Below are positions 42,877 through 53,017 of a stretch of 64,000 nt of DNA, piece after piece; position 1 is the first letter of the stretch; each line of letters begins with the position of its first letter. Under the pieces are notes generated by a model, which did no database searches, was not told where the DNA came from, and saw only the letters and a list, made by a program, of their open reading frames with translations. A program made the translations under genes and the position numbers. Origin of the DNA: Corynebacterium haematomassiliense. GTDB lineage: Bacteria > Actinomycetota > Actinomycetes > Mycobacteriales > Mycobacteriaceae. Location: positions 1,054,001 to 1,118,000 of the forward strand of contig NZ_JACDTZ010000001.1 of assembly GCF_013978595.1 (NCBI RefSeq). Reading direction: 5' to 3'.

Positions 42877-43895
42877 TGGTTTGCCTCCGCTTCCCGCTCG
42901 GCCTCGATCGCCTGCTGGCGCTTCTCGTAGCGCAGGGCGTTCTGCGCGTCGTGACGGTCGTACGCTGCGACGATGCGCGAAATCAGGTGGTGGCGCACCA
43001 CGTCGCCGGCGCCGAGCTCCTGGAACGAAATGTCGTCGATGTCCGCGAGGATGCGCCGCGCCACACGCAGGCCGGAGACGGTGCCTCGCGGCAAGTCCAC
43101 CTGGGAGGTGTCGCCGGTGACCACCATCTTCGAGCCGAAACCGAGGCGCGTGAGGAACATCTTCATCTGCGCGCCGGTGGTGTTCTGCGCCTCATCCAGG
43201 ATGACAAACGCGTCCGACAGGGTGCGACCGCGCATGTAGGCCAGGGGCGCGACCTCGATGATGCCGGCCTCGATGAGCTTCGGGATCGCTTCCGGGTCCA
43301 TCATGTCGCGCAACGAGTCGTACAACGGGCGCAAGTACGGGTCGATCTTGTCCGAGAGCGTGCCGGGCAAGAAACCGAGCTTCTCGCCCGCCTCCACCGC
43401 CGGGCGGGTCAAAATGATGCGCTTGACCTCTTTGTTCTGCAGCGCCTGGACCGCCTTCGCCACCGCGAGGTACGTCTTGCCGGAACCGGCGGGGCCGATG
43501 CCGAAGGTGATGGTGTTCTCGTCGATCGCGTCGACGTACGCGCGCTGGCCGGCCGTCTTCGGGCGGATGACCTTGCCGCGGCGCGAGATGATCTCCTCGC
43601 CGAGGATGTCCGCGACGGCACCGGGCGCCTCGGCCTCCATGATGCGCACCGCCTGGATCACCGTGTCCACCCCCAGCGGCACACCGCGGCGCGCCATGGA
43701 CTCCAGCTCCTCGACGACGCGCAGCGCGTGCGCCGCCTGCTCCGCGTGCCCCTTGACGGTCAGCTCGGTGCCGCGGGCGTGGAAGCCCACCCCGAGCTGG
43801 TCCTCTAGAACCCGCAGGTTGTCATCGTTGATTCCCAGGACGGACTGTGCGTACGCCGAGTCGAGTTCGACCTTGCGCGTCACCATTTCTTCCAT
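42873..43895 (-). CDS. phoH: PhoH-like ATPase
   Basis: 340 residues from ATG 43895 ([17 protein letters not shown]). N-terminal KH-like part, then the helicase superfamily 1-type ATPase core: Walker [35 protein letters not shown], Walker [36 protein letters not shown]. PhoH proteins associate with YbeY in RNA metabolism and are induced by phosphate stress in some bacteria. Overlaps ybeY by 4 nt. Confidence 0.95.
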   Translation of the reverse strand: MEEMVTRKVELDSAYAQSVLGINDDNLRVLEDQLGVGFHARGTELTVKGHAEQAAHALRVVEELESMARRGVPLGVDTVIQAVRIMEAEAPGAVADILGEEIISRRGKVIRPKTAGQRAYVDAIDENTITFGIGPAGSGKTYLAVAKAVQALQNKEVKRIILTRPAVEAGEKLGFLPGTLSDKIDPYLRPLYDSLRDMMDPEAIPKLIEAGIIEVAPLAYMRGRTLSDAFVILDEAQNTTGAQMKMFLTRLGFGSKMVVTGDTSQVDLPRGTVSGLRVARRILADIDDISFQELGAGDVVRHHLISRIVAAYDRHDAQNALRYEKRQQAIEAEREAEANQ

Positions 43896-43906
43896 GGGGG
43901 CCAACC

Positions 43907-44605
43907 CTACCAGCGGGAGGTCAACGCCCCGATGGCGCAAAGCCCCGCGAACGCCGCCGAGGCGGTGCGCAGCACCTCGGGCCCGAGCTTCACCGGGCGG
44001 GCGCCCAGGATTTCCAGTTCGTCGTCGCCGATGCCGCCCTCGGGCCCGACGATCAGCCACACGTCCTCGCCGAAGTCGACGTCGCGGATGGAGTCGGTGG
44101 CGTCCTCGTGCAGCACCAGAGCGTGGCGCTCCTGCAGCAGCTCGGACAGCTGGTTCGTCGTCACCGGGTCGCGCACCTCCGGCACCCACGCGCGCCGCGC
44201 CTGCTTCGCGCTGGAAAGCGCCTGCGCGCGCCACTTCTCCACCTGCTTGGCCTGCTTGTTCGCCGGCCACCGCGCGATCGTGCGGTGCGAAATCCACGGC
44301 ACAATCGCATCAGCCCCGGCCTGCACCGCCAGGTCCACGGCGAGCTCCGCGCGCTCGCCCTTCGGCACCGCCTGCACCACCGTCACCCGCGGCGTGGGTT
44401 GCGGCACAAACTGAAGCTTCTCGACGACTCCGTCAACCCGACCAGCCCCCACCGACGTGACGCGGGTGAGCGCGGTGGACCCTTGGCCGTCGATAAGCAT
44501 GATGTGCTCGCCGGGTTGGATGCGCTTGACGTGGGCGTGCTTGGCTTCGGCGCCGGTGAGCGTGCCGGCGGCGGGGTCGTCGGTGAGGAAGTACGGCAGG
44601 CTCAT
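43907..44605 (-). CDS. rsmE: 16S rRNA (uracil1498-N3)-methyltransferase
   Basis: 232 residues from ATG 44605 ([42 protein letters not shown]). PUA-like N-terminal domain and SPOUT methyltransferase C-terminus: [64 protein letters not shown], the knot that binds S-adenosylmethionine. It methylates U1498 of 16S rRNA. The start overlaps the dnaJ stop by 4 nt. Confidence 0.94.
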   Translation of the reverse strand: MSLPYFLTDDPAAGTLTGAEAKHAHVKRIQPGEHIMLIDGQGSTALTRVTSVGAGRVDGVVEKLQFVPQPTPRVTVVQAVPKGERAELAVDLAVQAGADAIVPWISHRTIARWPANKQAKQVEKWRAQALSSAKQARRAWVPEVRDPVTTNQLSELLQERHALVLHEDATDSIRDVDFGEDVWLIVGPEGGIGDDELEILGARPVKLGPEVLRTASAAFAGLCAIGALTSRW

Positions 44606-45735
44606 CGGCGGAAACGGTCGCGCATGCGGGAGAAGAAGCCCTCGCCGTGCTCGTCGGACTCGACGTGGACCTCCGGGTTGTCCGGGTGGCCGTCGCGGAG
44701 GTCCTGCAACGCGGCGCGCTCGTCGTTGGTCAGGGCGGTGGGCACGGTGACCTGGACGTGGGCGATCATGTCGCCGGCGCCCTCGGCGCGCAGCCGCGGC
44801 ATGCCCTCGCCCTGCAGGTGGATGGTGTCGCCGGGCTGGGTGCCGCCGGGCACCTCGATGACGGTCTTCTCGCCGGCGAGGTTGTCCACGCTCAGCTCGG
44901 TGCCGAGCGCTGCATCGTACATCGGCACGGTCAGGCGCACGTGCAGGTCGTTGTTCTCGCGCACGAACACCGGGTGCGGTTTGACCTGCACCTCCACGTA
45001 GAGGTCGCCGGCGGGGCCGCCGCCGTGGCCGACCTCGCCCTGGTCCGCCATGCGGATGCGCATGCCGGAGTTGATGCCGGCCGGGATGTTCACAGTCAGA
45101 TCGCGGGTGGCGCGCACGCGGCCGTCGCCGGCGCACTGGGTGCACGGGTCCTTGATCACTTCGCCGTAGCCGTGGCAGGTGGGGCACTCGCGGGTGGTCA
45201 TGACGTTGCCCAAGAACGACTGCTGCATCTCCTGGACCTGGCCGGCGCCGCCGCAGGTGCCGCAGGGCACCGGCTTCGCCTCGGTCTTGGACCCGGTGCC
45301 GTGGCACTTCTCGCACAGCACAGCGGTGTCCACGGTGACGTCCTTCTTCGTGCCGGCGAACGCCTCCTCCAGGGTGATGGCGGTGCGCAGCAGCGCGTCG
45401 TTGCCCGGCTGCACGCGCGAGCGGGGTTGGCGGGCGCCACCGCCGCCGAAGAACGCCTCGAAGATGTCGCCGAGTCCCCCGCCGCCGAAGCCGCCCGCGC
45501 CGCCCATGCCGCCGCCGGCCTCCATCGGGTCGCCGCCGCGGTCGACGATTGCGCGCTTCTGCGGGTCCAGCAGCACCTCCTGCGCCGCCGCGATCTCCGC
45601 GAACTTCTCGGCGGCCTCCTCGGACGGGTTCACGTCCGGGTGGTACTTGCGCGCCAGCTTGCGGTACGCCTTCTTAATCTCCTGCTCGGTGGCTTCCCGG
45701 TCCACGCCGAGGATGCCGTAGTAATCGCGAGCCAT
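44602..45735 (-). CDS. dnaJ: Chaperone DnaJ (DnaJ2, the hrcA-linked copy)
   Basis: 377 residues from ATG 45735. J domain [37 protein letters not shown] with the HPD motif, Gly-rich region ([26 protein letters not shown]), four CxxCxGxG zinc repeats ([32 protein letters not shown]) and the two C-terminal beta domains. Co-chaperone of DnaK. It follows hrcA by 10 bp, the standard actinobacterial dnaJ2 locus distinct from the dnaK operon. Confidence 0.95.
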   Translation of the reverse strand: MARDYYGILGVDREATEQEIKKAYRKLARKYHPDVNPSEEAAEKFAEIAAAQEVLLDPQKRAIVDRGGDPMEAGGGMGGAGGFGGGGLGDIFEAFFGGGGARQPRSRVQPGNDALLRTAITLEEAFAGTKKDVTVDTAVLCEKCHGTGSKTEAKPVPCGTCGGAGQVQEMQQSFLGNVMTTRECPTCHGYGEVIKDPCTQCAGDGRVRATRDLTVNIPAGINSGMRIRMADQGEVGHGGGPAGDLYVEVQVKPHPVFVRENNDLHVRLTVPMYDAALGTELSVDNLAGEKTVIEVPGGTQPGDTIHLQGEGMPRLRAEGAGDMIAHVQVTVPTALTNDERAALQDLRDGHPDNPEVHVESDEHGEGFFSRMRDRFRR

Positions 45736-45745
45736 AACTTCCCTT

Positions 45746-46759
45746 CTATTCGCCCCGCAGAATGCGGCTGATGTAGCGGGCCACGGTGGCAACCTTCTGC
45801 ATGGTACCGGGGTAGTCCATGTGGGTCGGACCCACTACCCCGAGGCCGCCGAGTGCCTCGTCGCCCGAGCCGTACGCTGTTGTAATAATCGAGGCGCGCG
45901 AAAATTCCTCGTCCTCGTTCTCGCGCCCGATGCGCACGCTCACCCGCTCGAGCTCCTGCGCGCCGGCGAGCAGTTTCAGCACCACCACCTGCTGCTCAAG
46001 CGCGTCGATGACGCCCTGCAAGCCTCCCGACGGCACGACCAGGTTCGACGAGCCGGCGATGATCAGCCGGTCCGGCGCGGCGTCGACAAGCGTGGTGATC
46101 AGCACTTCTGCCGCGCGTGAGGTGGGGTCGGCGAGGTGGGGCGGAGCTTTCGTCGATAGGCGAGAAAGCGCCTCCGAGGCGTCGCGCATGGTTTGGCCCA
46201 CCAGGGCCTCGTTCAAAAGGTCGCGAAGCAGGCGCACCCCGTCCGGCCCGATCGGCGCCGAAAGCTCCACGTTGCGCTGGTCCACGCGCCCGGCGTCCGT
46301 GATCAGCACGAGCAAAAGCCGCGTCGGGGTCAGCTCCACCACCTCGCAGTGCTTCACGCGCGAGACCGTCAGCGTTGGCAGCTGCACCACCGCCGCCTGA
46401 TTGGTCAGCTGCGCGAGCAGCTGCACGGAGCGGTGCAGCACGTCCTCCATGTCCACGCCGTTTTCCAAAAAGTCCAAAATGGCGTGGCGTTCGGCGGCGC
46501 TCAACGGCTTGACGTCGTGCAGCGCGTCCACGAACGCGCGGTAACCCGCCTCAGTGGGGATGCGGCCGGACGAGGCGTGGGTCTGCGAGATGTAGCCCTG
46601 CTGCTCCAGCACCGCCATGTCGTTGCGGATCGTCGCCGAGGACACCCCCATCTTGTGCCGCTCCACCAGCGATTTCGACCCCACCGGTTCCTGGCTTGCA
46701 ATGTAGTCCGCCACGATCGCGCGCAGCACCGCTTGGCGCCGCTGGTCCGCAGTACCCAT
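45746..46759 (-). CDS. hrcA: Heat-inducible transcription repressor HrcA
   Basis: 337 residues. N-terminal winged helix [72 protein letters not shown] (about 5-80), GAF-like middle and C-terminal [60 protein letters not shown]. It represses heat shock genes at CIRCE operators. No CIRCE element is visible in the 9-bp gap to hemW, so its targets lie elsewhere. The 11-mer at 46151 forces a CTA leucine codon in SRLST. Confidence 0.95.
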   Translation of the reverse strand: MGTADQRRQAVLRAIVADYIASQEPVGSKSLVERHKMGVSSATIRNDMAVLEQQGYISQTHASSGRIPTEAGYRAFVDALHDVKPLSAAERHAILDFLENGVDMEDVLHRSVQLLAQLTNQAAVVQLPTLTVSRVKHCEVVELTPTRLLLVLITDAGRVDQRNVELSAPIGPDGVRLLRDLLNEALVGQTMRDASEALSRLSTKAPPHLADPTSRAAEVLITTLVDAAPDRLIIAGSSNLVVPSGGLQGVIDALEQQVVVLKLLAGAQELERVSVRIGRENEDEEFSRASIITTAYGSGDEALGGLGVVGPTHMDYPGTMQKVATVARYISRILRGE

Positions 46760-46768
46760 TACGCCTCC

Positions 46769-47887
46769 TTACTCGGCTGCCAGGATATCGGTGATGATGC
46801 CGTCTGCAAGCAGCCGGCCCTTGTCGGTCAGCCGCAGCCTGTCGCCTGCCTGAAGCAAGCCAGCATGCACATGCCTATCGACGACCTCCCGTGCCCCCGC
46901 CCCGACCCAATCTGACGGGATCCCTTCTTTCAGCCGCAGGCCGAGCATGACTGCCTCGGTGTGGGCCTCTGTTTCCGTGATGGGTTCAGTGTCCTGGATG
47001 GGCAGCGCGCCGTCGGCAAGCAACTGTGCATACTTTTCGGGGCGCTTGACGTTGAAGAAACGCTCGGAAGCGATGAAGCTGTGCGCGCCCGGGCCTGCGC
47101 CCCACCACTTACGGTTGCGCCAGTAAATGAGGTTGTGGCGGCACTCGCCGCCCGGTTTGGCCCAGTTGGAGACCTCGTACCAGTTATAGCCGTGGTCGGC
47201 GAGGGTGTCTGCGATGATCTCGTAGCGGTCGGCGTAGACGTCCTCCTGTGGCGCCGGCAGCTCGCCGCGGCGGATCTTGCGGGCCATGGCGGTGCCGTCC
47301 TCGACGATGAGCGAGTAGGCGCTGACGTGGTCGACGTCCGTGGCCAGGATGGCGTCGAGGGTGCGGCGGACGTCGTCGTCGGTTTCGGTGGGGGTGCCGT
47401 AGATCATGTCCAGGTTCACATGCTGGAAGCCGGCGGCGCGGGCCTCGCGGGCGGCGGCGACGGCGCGGCCCGGGGTGTGCTGGCGGTCCAGCACCTTGAG
47501 CACCGGCGTGGAGGCGGACTGCATGCCGAGTGAGACGCGGGTGAAGCCGGCGTCCAGCAGGCCGGCGAAGTAGTCGGGGCTGGTGGATTCCGGGTTGGAC
47601 TCGGTGGTGACCTCCGCGCCGGGGTTCAGGCCGAAGGTGTTGCGGACGGCGTCGAGGATGCGTGCGAGGCCGTCTGCGCCGGGCAGCGACGGGGTGCCGC
47701 CGCCGATGAACACCGTGTCGGCTTTGGGCAGGCCGCGGGCGGCGGCGAGCTCGAGTTCTTTCTCGAGCGCGTCCAAGTACTGGGCGTGGGAGGAATCCAC
47801 CTCGGTGGGTGTGTAGGTGTTGAAGTCGCAGTACCCGCAGCGCGTGGCGCAAAACGGGACGTGGACGTAAACGCCGAAAGAATCCAT
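46769..47887 (-). CDS. hemW: Radical SAM heme chaperone HemW
   Basis: 372 residues. VHVPFCATRCGYCDFNTYT carries the C-x3-C-x2-C radical SAM cluster plus the extra Cys of HemW; TVFIGGGTPSLPGADGLARIL follows, and a C-terminal HemW domain (GLRLKEGIPSDW...). It lacks the fourth upstream Cys of HemN, which marks it as a haem-transferring HemW rather than coproporphyrinogen dehydrogenase. It begins 10 bp after the preceding gene's stop and reads into hrcA. Confidence 0.92.
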   Translation of the reverse strand: MDSFGVYVHVPFCATRCGYCDFNTYTPTEVDSSHAQYLDALEKELELAAARGLPKADTVFIGGGTPSLPGADGLARILDAVRNTFGLNPGAEVTTESNPESTSPDYFAGLLDAGFTRVSLGMQSASTPVLKVLDRQHTPGRAVAAAREARAAGFQHVNLDMIYGTPTETDDDVRRTLDAILATDVDHVSAYSLIVEDGTAMARKIRRGELPAPQEDVYADRYEIIADTLADHGYNWYEVSNWAKPGGECRHNLIYWRNRKWWGAGPGAHSFIASERFFNVKRPEKYAQLLADGALPIQDTEPITETEAHTEAVMLGLRLKEGIPSDWVGAGAREVVDRHVHAGLLQAGDRLRLTDKGRLLADGIITDILAAE

Positions 47888-47897
47888 GGCCCTAAGG

Positions 47898-48566
47898 CTA
47901 GGCGCCGCGGCGGGAGCGCTTCGCGGCGACCTTGGCCACGATCCGGTCGATGCGGGCGCGCTCCTCCAAAAACTCCGGCGGGTTGGACCCGCGCATGGTG
48001 CGCACGAACGCCGGGTGGTCCACGCAGACGGTTTCCACCCAGCCCATCACGGCCTTCTCGACGATTTCGCCGACGCGCGCGTACATCTGCGGCAGCGACA
48101 CCACGCCGAGCTCCCGGGCGACCATGTCGGTCTGCTCCAGGCAATACGACACGATCTCGCCGAGGTGCTGCACCACCAGGTCGGTGCGGCCGGTCAGCGC
48201 GTCCTGCATGGTCTGCACCGAGAACGGTGCTTGGAGGGGGAAGAGGTCGTTCAGGCCGGAGGCGTCGAGAAGCTCGGGCTCCGGAATGCGCTCCTCCGGT
48301 TTCGCGCCAGCGGACAGGTGGCCGGCGGCGCGGCCGGAGGTCAGCGCCTGGCGCAGGCCGATCAGCTCAGCGACGACGCGGCGGGCGTCCTGGCGGGCGT
48401 CGTCGACGATCTCGACGAACTCGGCGAGACAGTCCTCAGTGAGCTCCCCGTCGTAGTCCGCGATCGCCTCGGCGAGGTGCTCGGTGTACTCCGCCACCTC
48501 GTCGCCGATGTTGTAAATCTCCTGCGTGAGCTCGCGGTGACGCAGCACGGCGGCAGTCTTGTGCAT
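47898..48566 (-). CDS. Conserved corynebacterial protein of unknown function
   Basis: 222 residues from ATG 48566 (MHKTAAVLRHRELTQEIYNIG), with AAGGAGGG 5 nt upstream. It is entirely helical and acidic in the first half (IADYDGELTEDCLAEFVEIVDDARQDARRVVAELIGLRQ), with no membrane segment and no motif I recognise; the last residues AKVAAKRSRRGA are basic. It is the first gene of the hemW-hrcA-dnaJ-rsmE-phoH-ybeY run, so it may belong to the same stress regulon. Confidence 0.7.
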   Translation of the reverse strand: MHKTAAVLRHRELTQEIYNIGDEVAEYTEHLAEAIADYDGELTEDCLAEFVEIVDDARQDARRVVAELIGLRQALTSGRAAGHLSAGAKPEERIPEPELLDASGLNDLFPLQAPFSVQTMQDALTGRTDLVVQHLGEIVSYCLEQTDMVARELGVVSLPQMYARVGEIVEKAVMGWVETVCVDHPAFVRTMRGSNPPEFLEERARIDRIVAKVAAKRSRRGA

Positions 48567-48654
48567 CGCGAGCCCTCCTTGGAAACGCCTGTGGGAAGTG
48601 ACAAATTGGCATGCTATGCCACAGCCACGCGCGTTAAAGGAAGGCGCGCCGGAC

Positions 48655-50493
48655 TTAGCGCTGATACAGCTTGTCGATGTCCTCCTGGAACCGCTGGAAC
48701 ACCACGTTGCGCTTGACCTTCATCGTCGGGGTCATCTCGTCGTGCTGCTCGGACAGGTCGCGGTCCAGGATGCGGAACTTCTTGATCGCCTCGGCGCGCG
48801 AGACGGTGGCGTTGGCCAGGTTCACCGCGTCCTGGACCTCCGCGCGCAGCGCCGGGTCCTGGGCGAGCTCGGCAACTTTCTTGTTCGCCGGGATGTTGTG
48901 GTTGGCCTTCCAGCGCTTCAGTTCTTCTTCGTCCAACGTGACCAGCACGCCGACGAAGGGTTTGCCGTCGCCGACCACCAGCGCGTTGGAGATCAGCGGG
49001 TCCTGGCGGATGATCTCCTCCATCGGCCCCGGCGAGATGTTCTTGCCGCCCGCGGTGACGATCAGGTCCTTCTTGCGGCCGGTGATGGAGACGTAGCCGT
49101 CGTCGTCCACCTCGCCGAGGTCGCCGGTGTTGAACCAGCCGTCCGTGAGCGCCTCCTCGGTGGCGGCCGGGTTGCGCCAGTACTTCTCAAACACGCCGGG
49201 GCCTTTGAACTCGATCTCGCCGTCGTCGTTGATGCGCACCGAGTAGCCGTTGACCGGCCGGCCCACGGTGCCGATCGTGTTGGCATGCGCGTTGTTCACG
49301 CATGCCGCCGCGCACGTCTCGGTCAGGCCGTAGCCCTCGTAGATGGGCACGCCCATGCCGCGGAAGAAGTGCGACAAATCCGCGCTCATTGCGGACCCAC
49401 CGGTGATGCCGTACCAGACGGAGCCGCCCATGGCCTCCTTGATCTTGCCGTAGACGACCTTGTCGTAGACCGCGCGCTTCGCCTTCTGCACCCGCGACGG
49501 GCCCTCAGGGGTGTCCAGCGCCTTCGAGTACTCAATCGCGGCCTTTTCAGCCTCGAGGAACATGCGCTTGCCGATGGCGGAGCCGTCCGCGGCCTTGTTG
49601 TAGGCGCCCTCGCGCACCTTCTCAAACACGCGCGGCACGCCCACGACCAGGTTCGGGCGCACGCGCTGCAGCTCCACCATCATCGTCGACGTGTCGGACC
49701 AGTGCGACTGGGTTGCGCCCGAGATCGTCCACGCCAGCGACACCGCGCGCGCCAGCACGTGTGCCAGCGGCAAAAACGTCACCATGCGCTGGCCGGGGAA
49801 AGACACCGAGCCGATCTCGTTTTCCAGCAGCGCCCAGCACTGGTACGCCCAGTTGCCGTGGGAAATCTCCACGCCCTTCGGCCGGCCGGTGGTGCCGGAG
49901 GTGTAGACGATGGAGCCGAGGGTTTCGTGGCGGATGGCGGCGACGCGTTCGTCGATAAGCGATTGCTCGACGTCGCGCCCCTCAAATTTCAGCGTCTCCA
50001 CACCCGCGGCGTTGAACTCGTAGATGCGCTCGAGCTTTGATGGGGAGTCCGCGAACTTCGGCTTGCCTGTCTCGTCCAGCAGAAATGGGCTCATCAGCTG
50101 GGTGTGGTCGCGCGTTTCGGTGAACGCGATCTTTGCGCCGGAGTCCTCCAAAATCCACTGGATCTGGTGCATCGAACTCGACGGGTAGATCGGCACCGAG
50201 GCGGCGCCGGCGGCCCAGATGGCGAAGTCCACCAGCGACCACTCGTAGCGCGTCGACGACAAGATGGCCACGCGGTCCCCTGGCTCAACGCCCGCAGCGA
50301 TCAGGCCTTTCGCGACCTCGTAGACCTCCTCCAAGAATTCCGCCGCCGTGACCGAGACCCACTCGTAGTTGCGCGGCCGGTCGTACAGCACCAGGTGGGG
50401 GCTCTGCTCGCAGGTGCGAATCAGCCGGCTGAGGCACGTGTCCGTGTCTGTGAGCGTGAATCCAAGTTCCGTGGTGTGCGCGTTTGAAGGCAT
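48655..50493 (-). CDS. Long-chain fatty-acid-CoA ligase (FadD15-like)
   Basis: 612 residues from ATG 50493 (MPSNAHTTELGFTLTDTDT). AMP-binding motifs: GSIVYTSGTTGRPKGVEISHGN (A3), GYGLTETCAAACVNNAHAN, GWFNTGDLGEVDDDGYVSITGRKKDLIVTAGGKNISPGPME (A7-A8 hinge), and a late lysine in TMKVKRNVVF. It activates fatty acids as acyl-AMP and acyl-CoA. It diverges from malQ by 44 bp. A similar acyl-CoA ligase lies in this region in C. glutamicum and M. tuberculosis (near hemW). Confidence 0.92.
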   Translation of the reverse strand: MPSNAHTTELGFTLTDTDTCLSRLIRTCEQSPHLVLYDRPRNYEWVSVTAAEFLEEVYEVAKGLIAAGVEPGDRVAILSSTRYEWSLVDFAIWAAGAASVPIYPSSSMHQIQWILEDSGAKIAFTETRDHTQLMSPFLLDETGKPKFADSPSKLERIYEFNAAGVETLKFEGRDVEQSLIDERVAAIRHETLGSIVYTSGTTGRPKGVEISHGNWAYQCWALLENEIGSVSFPGQRMVTFLPLAHVLARAVSLAWTISGATQSHWSDTSTMMVELQRVRPNLVVGVPRVFEKVREGAYNKAADGSAIGKRMFLEAEKAAIEYSKALDTPEGPSRVQKAKRAVYDKVVYGKIKEAMGGSVWYGITGGSAMSADLSHFFRGMGVPIYEGYGLTETCAAACVNNAHANTIGTVGRPVNGYSVRINDDGEIEFKGPGVFEKYWRNPAATEEALTDGWFNTGDLGEVDDDGYVSITGRKKDLIVTAGGKNISPGPMEEIIRQDPLISNALVVGDGKPFVGVLVTLDEEELKRWKANHNIPANKKVAELAQDPALRAEVQDAVNLANATVSRAEAIKKFRILDRDLSEQHDEMTPTMKVKRNVVFQRFQEDIDKLYQR

Positions 50494-50537
50494 GGTGCCC
50501 AACACTACCCCAGCGTGCTTGCCCCAGCTTTGGCACA

Positions 50538-52691
50538 ATGCGGGGCGTGACCAACGTTGCACTGCTTCACGCCCTCGCCGAGTCCTATGGATTCGGCACG
50601 TCCTACCGCGCCTCGAACGGGCTGGTCACCGAGCCGCCCGCCGAGTCGTTTATCAAGCTGCTGCGGGCCTTGGGGCTTTCGCTTAACGACGACCCGTCGG
50701 ACGAAGAGCTCCAATTCCACCTCGATGCCCGCCGCGAATTTTGGGCGACCAGGCCCATGCCGCCGTGCGTGGTGGCCACCGAGGGCGCCGAGAAACACTT
50801 CAACGTCCACGTCCACGACGGGCACTTCGCGCACTGCTGGATCCGGCTGGAGGACGGCTCCTCGCGCGACGCCTACCAGGACGAGAACTGGGCCCCGCCG
50901 TTCACCGCTGCCGACGGCGTGGTCTGGGGCGAGGCCACGTTCCACGTGCCGGGAGACCTGCCCGTCGGCTACCACGAGCTGCACTTAGAATCCGACAACT
51001 TGGACGAGGTCTGCCCGCTGATCGTGGTGCCGGCGTCCTTGTCCACCAACGCCGAGGTGGTGCGCGACCCGGTGTGGGGCGTGATGGCGCAGTTGTACTC
51101 GGTGCGCTCGCTGGACTCCTGGGGCATCGGCGACTTCCACGACCTCGGCGCGATCGCCGAAGCGGTGGCCGCGGAAGGCGCGGACTACCTGCTGATCAAC
51201 CCGGTGCACGCCGCCGAACCCGTCCCGCCGATCGAGGACTCGCCGTACCTGCCCACCTCCCGCCGGTTTGTCAACCCGATCTACATCGCGGTGGAGCAGG
51301 TGCCGGAGTATGGGCTGTTGGACGAGGGGGACCGGGAGGACGTCGAGAAGCTTGCTGCGGAGTTGAAGGCGATGAACCACACCGCAGACCCCTTGGAGCG
51401 CGACCGGATTTTCGCCGCGAAGCTGGCGGCGCTGCGCACGCTGTTTTACCTTTCGGCGGCGGACGAGGCGCGCACGCGGGACTTCGAGCTGTTCTGCGAG
51501 GTTGAGGGCGAGGGGCTGCGCCAGTTCGCCGAGTGGTGCGCGGCGCAGGCAAGCGAGTCGGAACACCACGGCGCGCCGAAGCACGCGGGCGAGGACCCGC
51601 AGGAGCTGGTGCGGTTCTACATGTGGCTGCAGTTCATCGCCGACGAGCAGCGCCGCGTGGCGCAGGAGCGGGCGCTCGCGGCCGGGATGCGGCTGGGCAT
51701 CATGACCGACCTGGCGGTGGGCATCCACCCCGGCGGGGCAGACGCGGCGACGTTGCACGAGGTGCTGGTGCCCGACGCCTCGGTGGGCGCACCGCCGGAC
51801 CAGTACTCGCAGCAGGGCCAGGACTGGTCGCAGCCGCCGTGGAACCCGCAGCAGCTGGCGGAGGCTGGCTACGGGCCGTGGCGCGATTTGCTTCGCACGG
51901 TGCTGCGGCACTCGGGTGGAATCAGGGTGGACCACGTTTTGGGCCTGTTCCGCCTGTTCTGGCTGCCGCGCATGGACCCCCCGGCGCACGGCGCGTACAT
52001 GAACTACGACTTCGAAGCCATGGTCGGCGTGCTAGTGCTGGAGGCGCAGCGCGCCGGCGCCGTGGTGGTCGGCGAAGACCTGGGCACGTTCGAGCCGTGG
52101 GTCCAGGACGTGCTTCGCGACAAGGGCATCCTCGGCACCTCCGTTTTGTGGTTCGAGTCCGTGCCGCCGGAGGCACCGCGCCCGTCGCAGCAGTACCGCA
52201 ACCTCGCGCTGACCGCGGTGGGCACCCACGACCTGCCGCCCACCGCCGGGTATTTGGAGGGCGCGCACAACGCGCTGCGCCACAAGCTCGGGCTGGTGAA
52301 GGAGTCGCTGGAGGAGCTCAACGCCACGGACGCGGTGTGGATCTCGCAGGTGCTCGCCGCCGCGCAGGCGGAGGGGGCGTTCGACAACTCCACGCTCGCT
52401 GACGTGGACTTTCTCGACCGGGACTTGGGCGAGTACGACGACGTGGACGCCCTCGTCGAGGGGCTGACGCGGTTTATCGCCTCCACCCCGTCCGCGATGA
52501 CGTGCACGAACCTGGTGGACATGGTGGGCGACACCCGCATTCAAAACCAGCCGGGCACCAACCGCGAGATGTATTCCAACTGGTGCATTCCGCTTTGCGA
52601 CGCCTCCGGTACCCCCGTCCTCATCGAAGACCTCCCCGACGTCGCGCTGTTCACGCGCATCGCCGAAGCCAGCGCACGAAGCGAGCGCTAG
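50538..52691 (+). CDS. malQ: 4-alpha-glucanotransferase (amylomaltase, GH77)
   Basis: 717 residues. Start at ATG 50538 or GTG 50547; there is no ribosome site, but GCACAAT just upstream suggests a leaderless transcript. A ~160-residue N-terminal beta domain precedes the GH77 barrel: WGIGDFHDLGAIAE, LINPVHAAEP, SPYLPTSRRFVNPIYI, IMTDLAVGIHPGGAD (nucleophile region), GIRVDHVLGLFRLFWLP, VVGEDLGTFEPWVQDVL and GTHDLPPTAGYLEG. It transfers glucan chains in maltodextrin and glycogen metabolism. The long N-terminal extension is typical of actinobacterial MalQ. Confidence 0.95.
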   Translation: MRGVTNVALLHALAESYGFGTSYRASNGLVTEPPAESFIKLLRALGLSLNDDPSDEELQFHLDARREFWATRPMPPCVVATEGAEKHFNVHVHDGHFAHCWIRLEDGSSRDAYQDENWAPPFTAADGVVWGEATFHVPGDLPVGYHELHLESDNLDEVCPLIVVPASLSTNAEVVRDPVWGVMAQLYSVRSLDSWGIGDFHDLGAIAEAVAAEGADYLLINPVHAAEPVPPIEDSPYLPTSRRFVNPIYIAVEQVPEYGLLDEGDREDVEKLAAELKAMNHTADPLERDRIFAAKLAALRTLFYLSAADEARTRDFELFCEVEGEGLRQFAEWCAAQASESEHHGAPKHAGEDPQELVRFYMWLQFIADEQRRVAQERALAAGMRLGIMTDLAVGIHPGGADAATLHEVLVPDASVGAPPDQYSQQGQDWSQPPWNPQQLAEAGYGPWRDLLRTVLRHSGGIRVDHVLGLFRLFWLPRMDPPAHGAYMNYDFEAMVGVLVLEAQRAGAVVVGEDLGTFEPWVQDVLRDKGILGTSVLWFESVPPEAPRPSQQYRNLALTAVGTHDLPPTAGYLEGAHNALRHKLGLVKESLEELNATDAVWISQVLAAAQAEGAFDNSTLADVDFLDRDLGEYDDVDALVEGLTRFIASTPSAMTCTNLVDMVGDTRIQNQPGTNREMYSNWCIPLCDASGTPVLIEDLPDVALFTRIAEASARSER

Positions 52692-52828
52692 AGCGCGCTG
52701 ACGATCGCGGCGACGACGACGAGCGCGATGAGTACCCACATCACCTGGGTCACCCGCGACTGCGGGTACTTGCGCTGCGGCTTGGGCAGCTTCTGGTCCT
52801 GCTTTCGCAGCTCTTCCGGGTTGGCCAT
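52688..52828 (-). CDS. 46-residue membrane protein
   Basis: ATG 52828 reads MANPEELRKQDQKLPKPQRK, then YPQSRVTQVMWVLIALVVVAAIVSAL and stop at 52688, overlapping the malQ stop by four bases on the other strand. Charged N-terminal half and one C-terminal membrane helix: a small tail-anchored protein. High-GC codon use and the K/P-rich soluble part argue for a real gene. It follows the other micro-protein gene and the protease on the same strand. Function unknown. Confidence 0.65.
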   Translation of the reverse strand: MANPEELRKQDQKLPKPQRKYPQSRVTQVMWVLIALVVVAAIVSAL

Positions 52829-52852
52829 GGTGTGTAAGCCTAGCGCCGCGGG

Positions 52853-53017
52853 CTAGCGGCGGGAAAACAGGCGCGCGGTGGCCCGGGCGATGCCGTCGAC
52901 AAGGCGCAGCAGCGCGTAGCCGGCCGCGGCGCACACCGGCGCGGCCGCGGCGAGGATCGCGGGGACCTGCAGCCAGGGGCTCAGGCCCATCACCCAGCCG
53001 AGCAGCGCGCTGCTCAT
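52853..53017 (-). CDS. 54-residue hydrophobic protein coupled to the serine protease
   Basis: ATG 53017 overlaps the protease stop (TGATG). It reads MSSALLGWVMGLSPWLQVPA, then a hydrophobic Ala-rich helix ILAAAAPVCAAAGYALLRLV and a basic end ARATARLFSRR, stop at 52853. One or two membrane helices. The stop-start overlap implies translation together with the protease, so it may be its partner, anchor or immunity protein; the overlap is the evidence, the role is inference. Confidence 0.65.
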   Translation of the reverse strand: MSSALLGWVMGLSPWLQVPAILAAAAPVCAAAGYALLRLVDGIARATARLFSRR